24,958 bases of DNA from Clostridia bacterium (GTDB taxonomy: Bacteria; Bacillota; Clostridia; Christensenellales; UBA1242), in contig JAFULP010000094.1 in assembly GCA_017473285.1 (NCBI GenBank), positions 1 to 24,958 of the forward strand, written 5' to 3'. The notes beneath the pieces are model-generated. The model was not told where the DNA came from and searched no databases. It saw nothing but the letters and a program-made list of their open reading frames with translations. The translations under genes and the position numbers were made by a program. Shown here piece after piece: positions 13,234-22,505 of the stretch. Every line of letters begins with the position of its first letter. Position 1 is the first letter of the stretch.

Positions 13234-14163
13234 TTGATTCCTGTATTAAAATTAAACAATGTAACAAAAATTTATAACAAAAATAAAGTTGTAGACAATC
13301 TTTCATTGATGTTGTTTGAAGGCGAGATTTTTGGTTTTATTGGTCCAAATGGCGCTGGGAAATCTACTACTATTAAGATGATATGCGGGCTTACAAGTAT
13401 ATCTTCGGGTAGCATTTTTATAAACGGCTATGATATTGACAAGAACTTTACAAAAGCGATATCACATATAGGCGCTGTGGTGGAATATCCTCAACTATAT
13501 CCCTACCTATCGGGTAAGGCTAATTTAAAATTGTTTGCTAGTTTTTATGGCGAGTCGGCTAAAAAGCGTATACCTAATATTATCAAAATTTTAAAAATGG
13601 ATAATTATATTAACAAAAAAGTGTCCACCTACTCGCTTGGGATGAAGCAACGCCTAGGCATTGCGCAAGCATTGCTCAACAAGCCTAAACTGCTTATTTT
13701 GGATGAGCCTACCAATGGCTTAGACCCGGACGGAATTAGAGATATTCGCAATTTGCTACTTAACCTTGCCAAGCGTGAAAAGATGACCATAATTATATCA
13801 AGTCATAATTTAGCCGAACTAGAGCAAATTTGTAATCAAATTGCAGTATTACGCTCAGGTAAACTGTTAAGTTTTAGAAATATGGCAGATATTAATGAAC
13901 AAATTGAAAACAATCAGCGTGTTTGTATGTATGTCAACTACCCTAACTATGCAGGACAATTGTTGCAACAAAAATACAATTTAAAGGTAAAGGTCGCTGG
14001 GAATACAATTATCGTGCCTATCAAGGAAAAGCATTTGGCGTCAATTGTTACATTCCTTACTTATAAGCACATCAAAATTTACAAAACAACAAAAATTAAT
14101 AAGTCGTTAGAGCAAATTTATTTTGAATTGCTACATGGCAGTTCAAGTAATGACTTGTTTTAG
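13234..14163 (+). CDS. ABC transporter ATP-binding protein (BcrA/LanF-like)
   Basis: Cytosolic ATPase of a two-gene exporter, about 309 aa. Walker A GPNGAGKST (37-45), signature YSLGMKQRLG (133-142), Walker B LLILDEP (153-159) followed by the D-loop NGLDPDG, and the switch His in IISSHNLAEL near 190. The Q-loop position is Glu84 (VVEYPQLYP) rather than Gln; this E-loop variant is characteristic of lantibiotic-immunity and bacitracin-type ATPases (LanF/BcrA), so export of, or protection from, antimicrobial peptides is a reasonable guess. Translation starts at TTG, supported by a strong AAAGGGG nine bases upstream and by the family N-terminus (IPVLKLNNVTKIY). It is followed after nine bases by its permease gene. 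Confidence 0.92.
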   Translation: MIPVLKLNNVTKIYNKNKVVDNLSLMLFEGEIFGFIGPNGAGKSTTIKMICGLTSISSGSIFINGYDIDKNFTKAISHIGAVVEYPQLYPYLSGKANLKLFASFYGESAKKRIPNIIKILKMDNYINKKVSTYSLGMKQRLGIAQALLNKPKLLILDEPTNGLDPDGIRDIRNLLLNLAKREKMTIIISSHNLAELEQICNQIAVLRSGKLLSFRNMADINEQIENNQRVCMYVNYPNYAGQLLQQKYNLKVKVAGNTIIVPIKEKHLASIVTFLTYKHIKIYKTTKINKSLEQIYFELLHGSSSNDLF

Positions 14164-14172
14164 GGGGGAAAT

Positions 14173-15894
14173 ATGGAAAAAGTTATCGGTTTTGAACTTA
14201 AAAAACTTATATCTCGCATAGGTATTTACATATTAATACTACTAATGGCTGGTGTTTTGGTGGCGGGTGTGTTTATGTATGACCCAATTGAAAGAAAGGA
14301 CACTTCCCTATCGCTTACTGGCGAAACTGTTAGTGAAATGTATGCCAACTTTACTGATGGTGGCGTTAAGGATACATATCTTGAACAACTAGCAAGCATT
14401 GCATCAAAGGCAGATACATACATAAATACTTCTAATAGTTATATGAAATATAATAATGTTGAAGAAATTAACAAATTATTTGATCGTTTTGACGAATATT
14501 GCTTGTTGTACACTGAGGCAAGCGCTACACCTAGCGAATATAGCGTGTTGTTGGTGGGAATTAACGAAAGTTTAGACGAACTTAAATTGGCGCTTGATAC
14601 TGGGTTACAACCATCTAAAGAATGCACTGGATATTATATTTTGACTACAAACACTAACTACACCAACCTATATTCAATTATTAACAAGATAGATATTAAC
14701 TTCGACTCCCCTATCAGCCACAAAGTTGCTGGCGAAACATATTATAATGAATATCGGGCACAATTGTTATCATCATTAAACAAACTAATTTATCCAAACT
14801 TAACCAGCACGGCGCAAAAGTATTCTACTAACGGTACATATTACTCAATAATCAATATGCGTATGGCTGAAATTGCTCAAAAAATGCAATATGAATATGA
14901 AAAAGTGGTTGCCGACCCATCGTTGGATGATAGTAAGGATATTAAAAACGAACTTAACACATTGTTTAATAGATATGTTAATTGTGTTAAAATATTGCAA
15001 CAATCATATTCCAGTTCAATGTGCGTGGAAGCGTTAAATAGTGTAGGTAGCAAAACCACCCGCTCCAATCTAATTGGTTATGGCGATGTTTCGTTATACG
15101 AACAAGAAGAACTTGCTGTAGAGTATAAATATTATATCGAAAACCACTCTAATCCTAGCGATTTTGCCAATAGTTTGTCGGTTAGTCATACATCCAACAA
15201 TAAGGCAAATGCTTATGACTTTAGTTTCTTTGTGATGGCTTTGTTTACGGTTATAATTGTAATATTTGCAATATATCTATCTGCCCACACCATTTCAGGC
15301 GAAATCAACAATAATACAATGCGCTTTACCGCAATGCGTCCAGTTAAGCGTGGCTCAATATTCTTTGGCAAATATTTAGCAATATTATTGATGTCGGCAA
15401 TACTACTATTATTTGGCACAATTGCTTCATTCATTGTTGGCGGAATTGTGTTTGGATTTAGTTCAAGCAATATATTAATGATTATTAACGGCGGTTGGGT
15501 TGCAATTGCTCACCCTGCTGTAGTATTGGGATTATTTGTGTTAAGTTCGTTATTGTTGGTGGCATTCTATAGCGCTTTAACTATGATGTTAAGTTGCGCA
15601 ATCAAATCGGATTTGTTAACAATGATTATCAGCGTAATATTCTATGCAATTAATTTAATTTTACCACTATTCTTTGGAATGGGTTCTTGGTTAAGATTTT
15701 ATCCATTTACCAACATCAACCTATTTGCCTACTTTGGCACTACCAGTTTAACATCCAATAGTGTGCTATCGAAATTATTTAATAGTGTAGTATACAATGG
15801 TATGAATATATGGATAACGCTAATTTATATTATTGGCATTACCACCCTACTACTATTGATAGGTAAAACCATCCTTAAAAAGCGTGACTTGTAA
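14173..15894 (+). CDS. ABC-2-type permease with large external domain
   Basis: Membrane partner of the preceding ATPase, 573 aa. One N-terminal helix (about 17-36) is followed by a long soluble region of roughly 300 residues (about 37-350), presumably external and rich in Asn, Tyr, Ser and Thr. The C-terminal block has five or six helices (about 351-570), with SGEINNNTMRFTAMRPVKRG linking the first two as in the coupling-helix region of NatB/BcrB-like permeases, and the family-typical ending KKRDL. A poly-G Shine-Dalgarno (14163-14168) precedes the ATG. The large extracellular domain suggests capture or sensing of a substrate outside the membrane. The operon ends at the terminator at 15907-15938. 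Substrate unknown. Confidence 0.87.
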   Translation: MEKVIGFELKKLISRIGIYILILLMAGVLVAGVFMYDPIERKDTSLSLTGETVSEMYANFTDGGVKDTYLEQLASIASKADTYINTSNSYMKYNNVEEINKLFDRFDEYCLLYTEASATPSEYSVLLVGINESLDELKLALDTGLQPSKECTGYYILTTNTNYTNLYSIINKIDINFDSPISHKVAGETYYNEYRAQLLSSLNKLIYPNLTSTAQKYSTNGTYYSIINMRMAEIAQKMQYEYEKVVADPSLDDSKDIKNELNTLFNRYVNCVKILQQSYSSSMCVEALNSVGSKTTRSNLIGYGDVSLYEQEELAVEYKYYIENHSNPSDFANSLSVSHTSNNKANAYDFSFFVMALFTVIIVIFAIYLSAHTISGEINNNTMRFTAMRPVKRGSIFFGKYLAILLMSAILLLFGTIASFIVGGIVFGFSSSNILMIINGGWVAIAHPAVVLGLFVLSSLLLVAFYSALTMMLSCAIKSDLLTMIISVIFYAINLILPLFFGMGSWLRFYPFTNINLFAYFGTTSLTSNSVLSKLFNSVVYNGMNIWITLIYIIGITTLLLLIGKTILKKRDL

Positions 15895-15906
15895 TAATAA
15901 ATAGCA

Positions 15907-15938
15907 AAAAAATATCTCTATTAAAAGAGATATTTTTT
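15907..15938. terminator. Bidirectional terminator between the ABC operon and ynbB
   Basis: AAAAAATATCTCT (15907-15919) pairs with AGAGATATTTTTT (15926-15938) around ATTAAA; A and T runs on both flanks allow use by the plus-strand ABC operon and the minus-strand mutS operon. Confidence 0.87.
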
Positions 15939-15947
15939 AATTATTGT

Positions 15948-17198
15948 TTAATTGTTAAAATCAAAAGTGTTTTGCAATGCGTTTATCAATCCAATTTTAC
16001 CATGCGAATAACTAAGCGAGCCTTGCAAATATGCGATATACGGCTCTCTTATAGGGGCATCACAAGATAGTTCGATGCTAGAACCTTGATTAAAACTGCC
16101 CGATGCCATAATAATCTTATCCGCATAACCCGACATTTCGCTAGGCTCAAGTAGTGTGTTGCTATCCACTGGCGAAGCATATTGAATGCTACGGCAAAAT
16201 TTGATTAGTATGTCTGGATTGCCAAACTTAATCGAACACACAATATCGCTTATTACATCGCTATTTGATGGTATTGTTGGATACCCTATTGCATTTACGC
16301 ATTGAGATGTAAGCACGGCAACCTTCTTGGCTTGTGACACCACATGAGGAGCAAGGAAAAGCCCTTGTAATATAAGTTTGTACCCTTCGCTATATGAGCC
16401 TGAATCAATACCTAGCGCTGGTGAAAACAAGTGGCACGCAATCATATTAATCAACTTTTCTTTACCTGCCACATAGCCACCCGTAGGCGCAATTCCCCCA
16501 CCAATATTCTTAATCATAGAGCCCATTACAATATCTGCGCCAACATCGCTAGGTTCTAACTTTTCAACAAATTCGCCATAGCAATTATCTACAACTATTA
16601 TGGTGCTAGGTGAAGCGGCTTTAACCAGTTTAAACAACTTGCTCATTTGAGCAATATTAATGGCGTTGCGCCACTCATACCCACGGGAACGCTGAACATA
16701 AAGCATTTTAACCTTATTTGCGCTTAAATAATTGACAATTGCATCATAATCAAAATCATTGTCAACAAGGTCAATTTGGTCATACTTGATATTAAAATCT
16801 TTCAAACTGCCAACATCTTCGCTTGTGCCAAACAACACATTCTTTAATGTATCATAAGGTGTTCCGCTAACGCATAGCATAAGGTCATTGGGGCGCAAAA
16901 TACCCAACAATGTATGCGAAATTGTAGCCGTACCGCAAGTAAGCATTGGAGATGCCATAGCGCTTTCTGTATTAAAAATGGTGGCAAAAATCTCATTAGT
17001 AATGTCCTTACCAATGTCGCCATGTCCATAACCAAAACTGCCTATGAAATGCCTTTCAGCAAGCCCTGCGCTGTTAAACGCATTAAGCACCTTTAGTTGA
17101 TTATATAGTTCAATATCATCTATTTCGCTAAAGCGCTTTGCGCACTTTTGTTCGTTGGTGTTTACAAAGTCTATCACCTTGCTATTTAGTGTTATCAT
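15948..17198 (-). CDS. ynbB: YnbB-family PLP enzyme (aluminium-resistance / methionine gamma-lyase-like)
   Basis: Fold-type I PLP enzyme of 416 aa, belonging to the family annotated as aluminium resistance protein or methionine gamma-lyase family; the true reaction is not established. Visible features: FGYGHGDIGKD near 56, the PLP-binding segment with Asp204 (VVDNCYGEFVE), the Schiff-base Lys230 in GSMIKNIGGGIAPTGGY, and a C-terminal CDAPIREPY segment near 380. It is the last gene of the miaB-mutS-mutL-miaA-ynbB operon, overlapping the end of miaA by 17 bases; AAGGAG inside miaA lies seven bases before its ATG. In B. subtilis, hfq lies between miaA and ynbB, but here it is absent. The bidirectional terminator at 15907-15938 ends the operon. 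Confidence 0.88.
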   Translation of the reverse strand: MITLNSKVIDFVNTNEQKCAKRFSEIDDIELYNQLKVLNAFNSAGLAERHFIGSFGYGHGDIGKDITNEIFATIFNTESAMASPMLTCGTATISHTLLGILRPNDLMLCVSGTPYDTLKNVLFGTSEDVGSLKDFNIKYDQIDLVDNDFDYDAIVNYLSANKVKMLYVQRSRGYEWRNAINIAQMSKLFKLVKAASPSTIIVVDNCYGEFVEKLEPSDVGADIVMGSMIKNIGGGIAPTGGYVAGKEKLINMIACHLFSPALGIDSGSYSEGYKLILQGLFLAPHVVSQAKKVAVLTSQCVNAIGYPTIPSNSDVISDIVCSIKFGNPDILIKFCRSIQYASPVDSNTLLEPSEMSGYADKIIMASGSFNQGSSIELSCDAPIREPYIAYLQGSLSYSHGKIGLINALQNTFDFNN

Positions 17199-18090
17199 CT
17201 AAAAACTCCTTGATTAATTTCGCTCCATTTTCCTTGTCGGTCAATATTAAATTTGGTATGGTTTTCATAAATGTCAATTGGCGTTTACAATAGTTTCGTG
17301 TATGTTGCTTAATTAGCTCAACACACTTGGCATAACTAATTTCGCCAGTTAAATACTGCGTCATCTCTCGATAACCAATAGTGTTCATACAATTATATTC
17401 TAGCGACAAACCTTGATTGATTAATCCTTTAACTTCTTGCTCTAAGCCTTGTTGTATCATAATATCAACACGCTTATTAATTTTGTCATAAATTTGTTCA
17501 CGATCAGCCACCACCCCTATTGCAAGTGTATTATGATTATTTAATACACTATATGTTGCAGATGTGTCTTGTCCAAAAGTTTCAATTTCCAAGTATCTTA
17601 CTACTCGCTTTAGGTTGTTAGGATGCACGGTGCTAGCCTTGTTAGGTTCAATAGCATTTAACTTTTGCCACACATACTCGTTGCCTTTAGTTTTGGCAAG
17701 ATTAAATTGCTGTTGCCTAAAGTCAGCGTGCTTGTCAGTATTGTTAAAGTTGTATCCTTGTAGCAAGGCTTTAATATATAACCCTGTGCCGCCTACCAAA
17801 ATAGGCACTTTACCTTTTGCTATAATTTCGTTGATTGCTTGGTCACAATCTTTTACAAACTGCCCTACGCTATACTCCTCGGTTGGCTCTAAAATATCAA
17901 TAAGATAATGTTTAATGCCTTGCATTTCATCATCGTTTAATTTAGCCGAGCCAATATTTAGCCCCTTGTATATTTGCACCGAATCACACGATATAATTTC
18001 GCCGTTATATTGCTTGGCAATATCAACTGCCAAGCCACTTTTGCCCGAACCAGTAAAACCGGTAATAATCACTATTTTTGCCATAATCAT
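17182..18090 (-). CDS. miaA: tRNA dimethylallyltransferase MiaA
   Basis: Transfers a dimethylallyl group from DMAPP to N6 of A37 in tRNAs that read U-starting codons, the first step of ms2i6A. P-loop GFTGSGKSG near residue 11, CDSVQIYKGLNIGSAK (DSxQxY motif) near 35, the KHYLIDILEP segment, GGTGLYIKALLQG near 100, and the C-terminal TRNYCKRQLTF motif that contacts the tRNA. Length 302 aa is normal. The ATG at 18090 forms an ATGA overlap with the mutL stop, consistent with translational coupling; an alternative ATG at 18084 (MAKIVI) is ten bases from the AAAGGA Shine-Dalgarno, which is a more usual spacing, so the exact start is uncertain by two codons. Confidence 0.95.
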   Translation of the reverse strand: MIMAKIVIITGFTGSGKSGLAVDIAKQYNGEIISCDSVQIYKGLNIGSAKLNDDEMQGIKHYLIDILEPTEEYSVGQFVKDCDQAINEIIAKGKVPILVGGTGLYIKALLQGYNFNNTDKHADFRQQQFNLAKTKGNEYVWQKLNAIEPNKASTVHPNNLKRVVRYLEIETFGQDTSATYSVLNNHNTLAIGVVADREQIYDKINKRVDIMIQQGLEQEVKGLINQGLSLEYNCMNTIGYREMTQYLTGEISYAKCVELIKQHTRNYCKRQLTFMKTIPNLILTDKENGAKLIKEFLDDNTK

Positions 18091-19958
18091 ACTATCCTTT
18101 TAAACCATTTTTCAATTTGATTGCGCTTAATTACCGTTACAATAGGTCTGCCATGCGGACATAACAACACTGGGCGATTTATATCAAGGTTTTTAAGCAA
18201 TTCATTAATTTGGGTAGTATTTAATGTCATCCCCGCCTTAACCGCCGATTTGCACGCCTTTTGCATCAACATATGGTCAAGTCGCTCATTAATTTTTGGC
18301 TTTTGGTTGCTCATATCATGAAGCAAGTCTTGCACAAAACTCTTCAAGTTGATATCGCTTAATATAATAGGCACGGTAAGCACCCTAATTTCGTTAGGTC
18401 CAATTGGCTCAATTTCAAATCCAAGTGCCTTTAATGTGTCGGTTAGGTTTGAAATATATTCCATTTCTTGTGAATTAAGTTGATGATAATATGGCACTAA
18501 CAATGTTTGAACATCTATAGCCTGAGTATTTACCTTTTCAATTAATTTATCGTATAATAAGCGCTCATGCCCCGCATGAAAATCCACCATTAGCATTACA
18601 TCATCTTTTTCAAGCACTAAAAATTCATTAAATATCTCACCAATCACCTTATAATCGCTAAAATTATTGATAGGCTGATATGATGGATGTTCTTCACTTG
18701 ATTTAAGTTGGCTAGCATTATCAAACATTGACACATTTCGTGTTGGCACATATTTTTCAAATCGCACAGTGGTGTCAAAATCGTTGTTGTTATAAACGGC
18801 ACTTACTGGCGCAATTTCAATCTCGCTAGGCGTTGAATTTATCATTTGGTCAAAATGCTCTTGAGTAAATTTTTCTGCTTGCCTTTCTTGTTCGATTGGA
18901 ATGTTAACAACACTTTCCCTTTCCATTTGATTGAGGGCATAATTATAACTTTCAGTAGTTTCCTTTACTGGATTTATGCTGTTATAAATAGTTTGCCTTA
19001 CTGCCCTATAAAACACATCAAAAATATTGCTTGGATGTGTAAATTTAACATTTAATTTGTTAGGATGAACATTTACATCCACTTCTTCATATGGCAACTT
19101 TAAATTGATTACAAAAAATGGAAATTGGCGTGACATCAAAAATTCTTCATATGCTGAATACACCGCTTTTGAAATATTTTCATCAATTACATATCTTCCG
19201 TTTACCAACAAGGTTTGATATGTGGTGTTGGGCTTGGTGTAAGACACTTTGCCAACATAACCACTAATTTGCAAATACCCGCTTTGATATTCAATAGGTT
19301 CTAAATGTTGGGTAATATCCAGCCCATATACACAAGTAATTGCGTCTAGCAAACTTCCACCTTTGTTGTCAAACACAACTTTATTGTTGGCGGTATAACG
19401 CAATTTAATGGACGGATGCGCCAAAATGTATCTGCTGATATAATTGGTAATTTCACTTTCTTCCGTTTTAGGACGGCGTAAAAATTTGCGCCTTGCAGGA
19501 GTGTTGAAAAACAAATTTCGCACTTCAATATATGTTCCGTTTTGGCTAGCGGTAGCGCCAACTGAGCCAAACACCCCACCATCCACACTTAGTTTACTTG
19601 CATAATCAAGATTGGCCGTTTTGGTAATCATCGTAACTTGGCTAACACTTGAAATGCTTGCTAATGCTTCCCCTCGAAAGCCAAGGGTTGCAATGTTGTC
19701 CAAATCCTCAAGGCAAGATATTTTGCTTGTAGCATGTGGCAAAAAAGCCTTTTTAACATCATCAGGCTCAATACCACAGCCATTGTCTTGAATTATAATC
19801 GAATCAATACCGCCATTAAGTATATCGATATTTATTTCGGTTGCACCAGCGTCAAGCGCATTATCTAACAATTCCTTAACAATAGATGCAGGCTTTTCAA
19901 CCACTTCACCCGCTGAAATACGGTTGGCTATTACGCTATCTAATATATTAATTGCCAT
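18087..19958 (-). CDS. mutL: DNA mismatch repair protein MutL
   Basis: Mismatch-repair ATPase and nicking endonuclease, 623 aa. The GHKL ATPase domain (about 1-330) shows Glu29 and Asn33 in VKELLDNALDAGAT, DNGCGI near 58, GFRGEALASIS near 95 and the TLLVNGRYV region. A variable linker (about 335-430) leads to the C-terminal dimerisation/endonuclease domain. The metal-binding motif DQHAX2EX4E is DFHAGHERLLYD here (Asp459-Asp470): the catalytic Asp, His and Glu465 are kept but Gln is Phe and the last Glu is Asp. ACKSAVKAG and CPHGRP, other endonuclease motifs, are present, so nicking activity is expected. It begins three bases after the mutS stop with AAGGAG in the mutS end, and its stop overlaps miaA. 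Confidence 0.96.
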   Translation of the reverse strand: MAINILDSVIANRISAGEVVEKPASIVKELLDNALDAGATEINIDILNGGIDSIIIQDNGCGIEPDDVKKAFLPHATSKISCLEDLDNIATLGFRGEALASISSVSQVTMITKTANLDYASKLSVDGGVFGSVGATASQNGTYIEVRNLFFNTPARRKFLRRPKTEESEITNYISRYILAHPSIKLRYTANNKVVFDNKGGSLLDAITCVYGLDITQHLEPIEYQSGYLQISGYVGKVSYTKPNTTYQTLLVNGRYVIDENISKAVYSAYEEFLMSRQFPFFVINLKLPYEEVDVNVHPNKLNVKFTHPSNIFDVFYRAVRQTIYNSINPVKETTESYNYALNQMERESVVNIPIEQERQAEKFTQEHFDQMINSTPSEIEIAPVSAVYNNNDFDTTVRFEKYVPTRNVSMFDNASQLKSSEEHPSYQPINNFSDYKVIGEIFNEFLVLEKDDVMLMVDFHAGHERLLYDKLIEKVNTQAIDVQTLLVPYYHQLNSQEMEYISNLTDTLKALGFEIEPIGPNEIRVLTVPIILSDINLKSFVQDLLHDMSNQKPKINERLDHMLMQKACKSAVKAGMTLNTTQINELLKNLDINRPVLLCPHGRPIVTVIKRNQIEKWFKRIV

Positions 19959-19961
19959 ATA

Positions 19962-22505
19962 CTACTCCTTAACCATATCAACTAAATGCAACAATGTTTC
20001 AAACGCCAACATTGGGCTAAGCGTATTGATATCAATGCCCTTTAATGTGTCCACCAAAGCATTATCGTTTGAGCAAGCGGTTTGATTTTTGCCTTGCTCC
20101 AAGTCGTTTAATATTTCCTTAGCCCTTGTAATCACCATTTTAGGGATGCCAGCAAGCGATGCTACTTCGATACCATAACTCTTAGTAGCCGAACCACGCA
20201 TAATCTTGCGAAGGAATACTAACTCACCATTAATTTCCTTGATTGAAATGCAATAGTTTTTAACCCCGTCCAATGTGCCTTCAAGGTGCATTAATTCGTG
20301 ATAATGTGTGGCAAATAGGGTTTTGCAATGCAATGTTTTAGATAAATACTCTACCACAGCCGACGCAATACTCATACCATCATGGGTAGATGTGCCACGC
20401 CCTACTTCATCCAATATAATCAAACTGCGATTGGTGGCAAAGGTCAATATATTGCTAACTTCAACCATCTCTACCATAAATGTACTTTGCCCTACTGCCA
20501 AGTCATCGCTTGCGCCAATACGGGTAAATATACGGTCCACAATACAAATATGGGCTTCGCTTGCGGGTACAAAACTACCAATGTGAGCCATAAGCGTAAT
20601 AAGTGCCACTTGGCGCATATATATGCTTTTACCAGCCATATTAGGTCCAGTTAGTATCATGGTACGGTTGTCTTGTGCATCAAGATTGGTGTCGTTTTCA
20701 ATAAAGCCACGCTTTTTTTGCAATAATTCAATTACGGGGTGGCGGCCATTTTTGATATACAACTGATTGTCGCTACCCACCTTTGGCTTGCAATAATTAT
20801 TGTCCACTGCCACGGTGGCAAGGCTATTAAAGCAGTCAATTTTTGATATTATGCTTGCCAACTTTTGCAACTGCGCACAATATGGCATTAATGTTTTTTT
20901 GAAGTTTTCATATAATTCGGCTTCAATTTTTAATGCCTTGTCGTGACTGTTTAGCACTTCATCTTCATATTGCTTTAGTTCTTCGGTGATATATCGCTCA
21001 TTGTTGCTTATAGTTTGTTTGCGGACATATCCAAAAGGCACTAAATCCGAATATTGCTTGTTTACTTCAATATAGTAGCCAAACACACGATTATAACCCA
21101 CTTTTAGGTTCTTGATGCCTGTTTTTTCACGCTCTTTTTGTTCGTATTCGGTAATATAGCCTTTACTGTTTTCATTAATGCCTCTTAGCCTATCAAGTTC
21201 GGCATTATAACCATCTGCCACATAGCCACCATCCTTGTATAGTGCTGGTGGGTCTTTGACGATAAACTTGGTTATGGCATTTGATATATTGGTTAAATCC
21301 TCAATTTCACTTCCTAAACTATTTAACTCAGGATATGGGCAACTGGTAAGGATGGATTTAATATTTATTGTTGGCGGAATTGAATAAGCCAAACTATTAA
21401 ATTCCTTTGGTGAAATAGTGCCATAAGCAAGCCTTGCCACCAAGCGCTCAATATCGCCAATTTGAGCCAATTCCTTGCTAAGCCCTGCCCTTATAACTGG
21501 ACTATTTACAAGTGCTTGTACAGTACTTAATCTTAAATTAATTGCATCCACATCTTGAAGTGGCTTATTTACCCAATTGCGCAAAAGCCTTGCACCAGCA
21601 CTTGTATTGGTTTTATCTAGCACCCATAATAAAGAACCCGTTTTATTATTATCTTTCATGCGTTGCTCAAGTTCAAGATTGCGCCTTGAATTATCGTCTA
21701 AATACATATATTGCTCATCACGAATCAGTCTAGGCAAACTTAAGTGTTTTAAATCCCTTTTTTGAGTTTCCTTTAAATATGCTAGCAAACTGCCTATTGC
21801 TTTAATACAATCATTGTCGTCAAAATCATAACCATTTAAACTATTTAAATTGTAGTGCTCAAGCAATTCTTTCTTAGCATTGTCAAGGCTATATACCCAT
21901 TCATAATATTGGCTAAATCTGGCGCATCCACCTTTCAAAACAACCGGCAAACTTGCGGACGCATTATACATTTCGGTATTACAAATAATTTCGGCTGGCG
22001 CTATGCACACTATTTGGTCATTAGTATAGTTTAATGCACTATTTGAGGCTTTGCCCACGCTAAATTCACCCGTTGAAATATCGGCATAAGCAAAACATAT
22101 TGTGTCCTTAGTCTTATATATACTCATTATATAGGTGTTGGTACGCTCTTCTAGCATTGATGAATCAATAACTGTTCCCGGTGTGATTACTCGCACCACT
22201 TCACGCTCAACAAGCGAGCCCTTGACTACTGGCGACACTTGCTCACATATTGCCACCTTATAGCCTTTTGCAACTAGTTTCGCCACATAACTCTCGTACG
22301 CATGGAAAGGAACACCGCACATTGGTGCACGGCTTTCCAGCCCACAATCCTTGCCTGTTAGGGTTATACCCAATTCTCTACTTACCAATTCGGCGTCTTC
22401 AAAAAACATTTCATAAAAGTCGCCCAAGCGGTAAAACAAAATTGTGTCCTTATATTTTTCCTTCATTTCGATATATCGTTGCATCATTGGTGTGATTTTT
22501 GACAT
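19962..22505 (-). CDS. mutS: DNA mismatch repair protein MutS
   Basis: Mismatch-recognition ATPase, 847 aa, the normal length for MutS1. Domain I carries the mismatch-probing FYE motif (Phe30, Glu32). The lever/clamp region covers the middle of the protein. The ATPase has Walker A TGPNMAGKS near residue 616, Walker B LIILDEVGRGTSTHDG near 690 and the LFATHYHEL switch. The last 50-odd residues are the small C-terminal domain without a clear beta-clamp binding motif that I can point to. The start at 22505 overlaps the end of miaB by 22 bases, with CAGGAG within miaB as Shine-Dalgarno, and is supported by the family N-terminus (MSKITPMMQRYIEMK). It is in operon with miaB upstream and mutL downstream. 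Confidence 0.97.
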   Translation of the reverse strand: MSKITPMMQRYIEMKEKYKDTILFYRLGDFYEMFFEDAELVSRELGITLTGKDCGLESRAPMCGVPFHAYESYVAKLVAKGYKVAICEQVSPVVKGSLVEREVVRVITPGTVIDSSMLEERTNTYIMSIYKTKDTICFAYADISTGEFSVGKASNSALNYTNDQIVCIAPAEIICNTEMYNASASLPVVLKGGCARFSQYYEWVYSLDNAKKELLEHYNLNSLNGYDFDDNDCIKAIGSLLAYLKETQKRDLKHLSLPRLIRDEQYMYLDDNSRRNLELEQRMKDNNKTGSLLWVLDKTNTSAGARLLRNWVNKPLQDVDAINLRLSTVQALVNSPVIRAGLSKELAQIGDIERLVARLAYGTISPKEFNSLAYSIPPTINIKSILTSCPYPELNSLGSEIEDLTNISNAITKFIVKDPPALYKDGGYVADGYNAELDRLRGINENSKGYITEYEQKEREKTGIKNLKVGYNRVFGYYIEVNKQYSDLVPFGYVRKQTISNNERYITEELKQYEDEVLNSHDKALKIEAELYENFKKTLMPYCAQLQKLASIISKIDCFNSLATVAVDNNYCKPKVGSDNQLYIKNGRHPVIELLQKKRGFIENDTNLDAQDNRTMILTGPNMAGKSIYMRQVALITLMAHIGSFVPASEAHICIVDRIFTRIGASDDLAVGQSTFMVEMVEVSNILTFATNRSLIILDEVGRGTSTHDGMSIASAVVEYLSKTLHCKTLFATHYHELMHLEGTLDGVKNYCISIKEINGELVFLRKIMRGSATKSYGIEVASLAGIPKMVITRAKEILNDLEQGKNQTACSNDNALVDTLKGIDINTLSPMLAFETLLHLVDMVKE

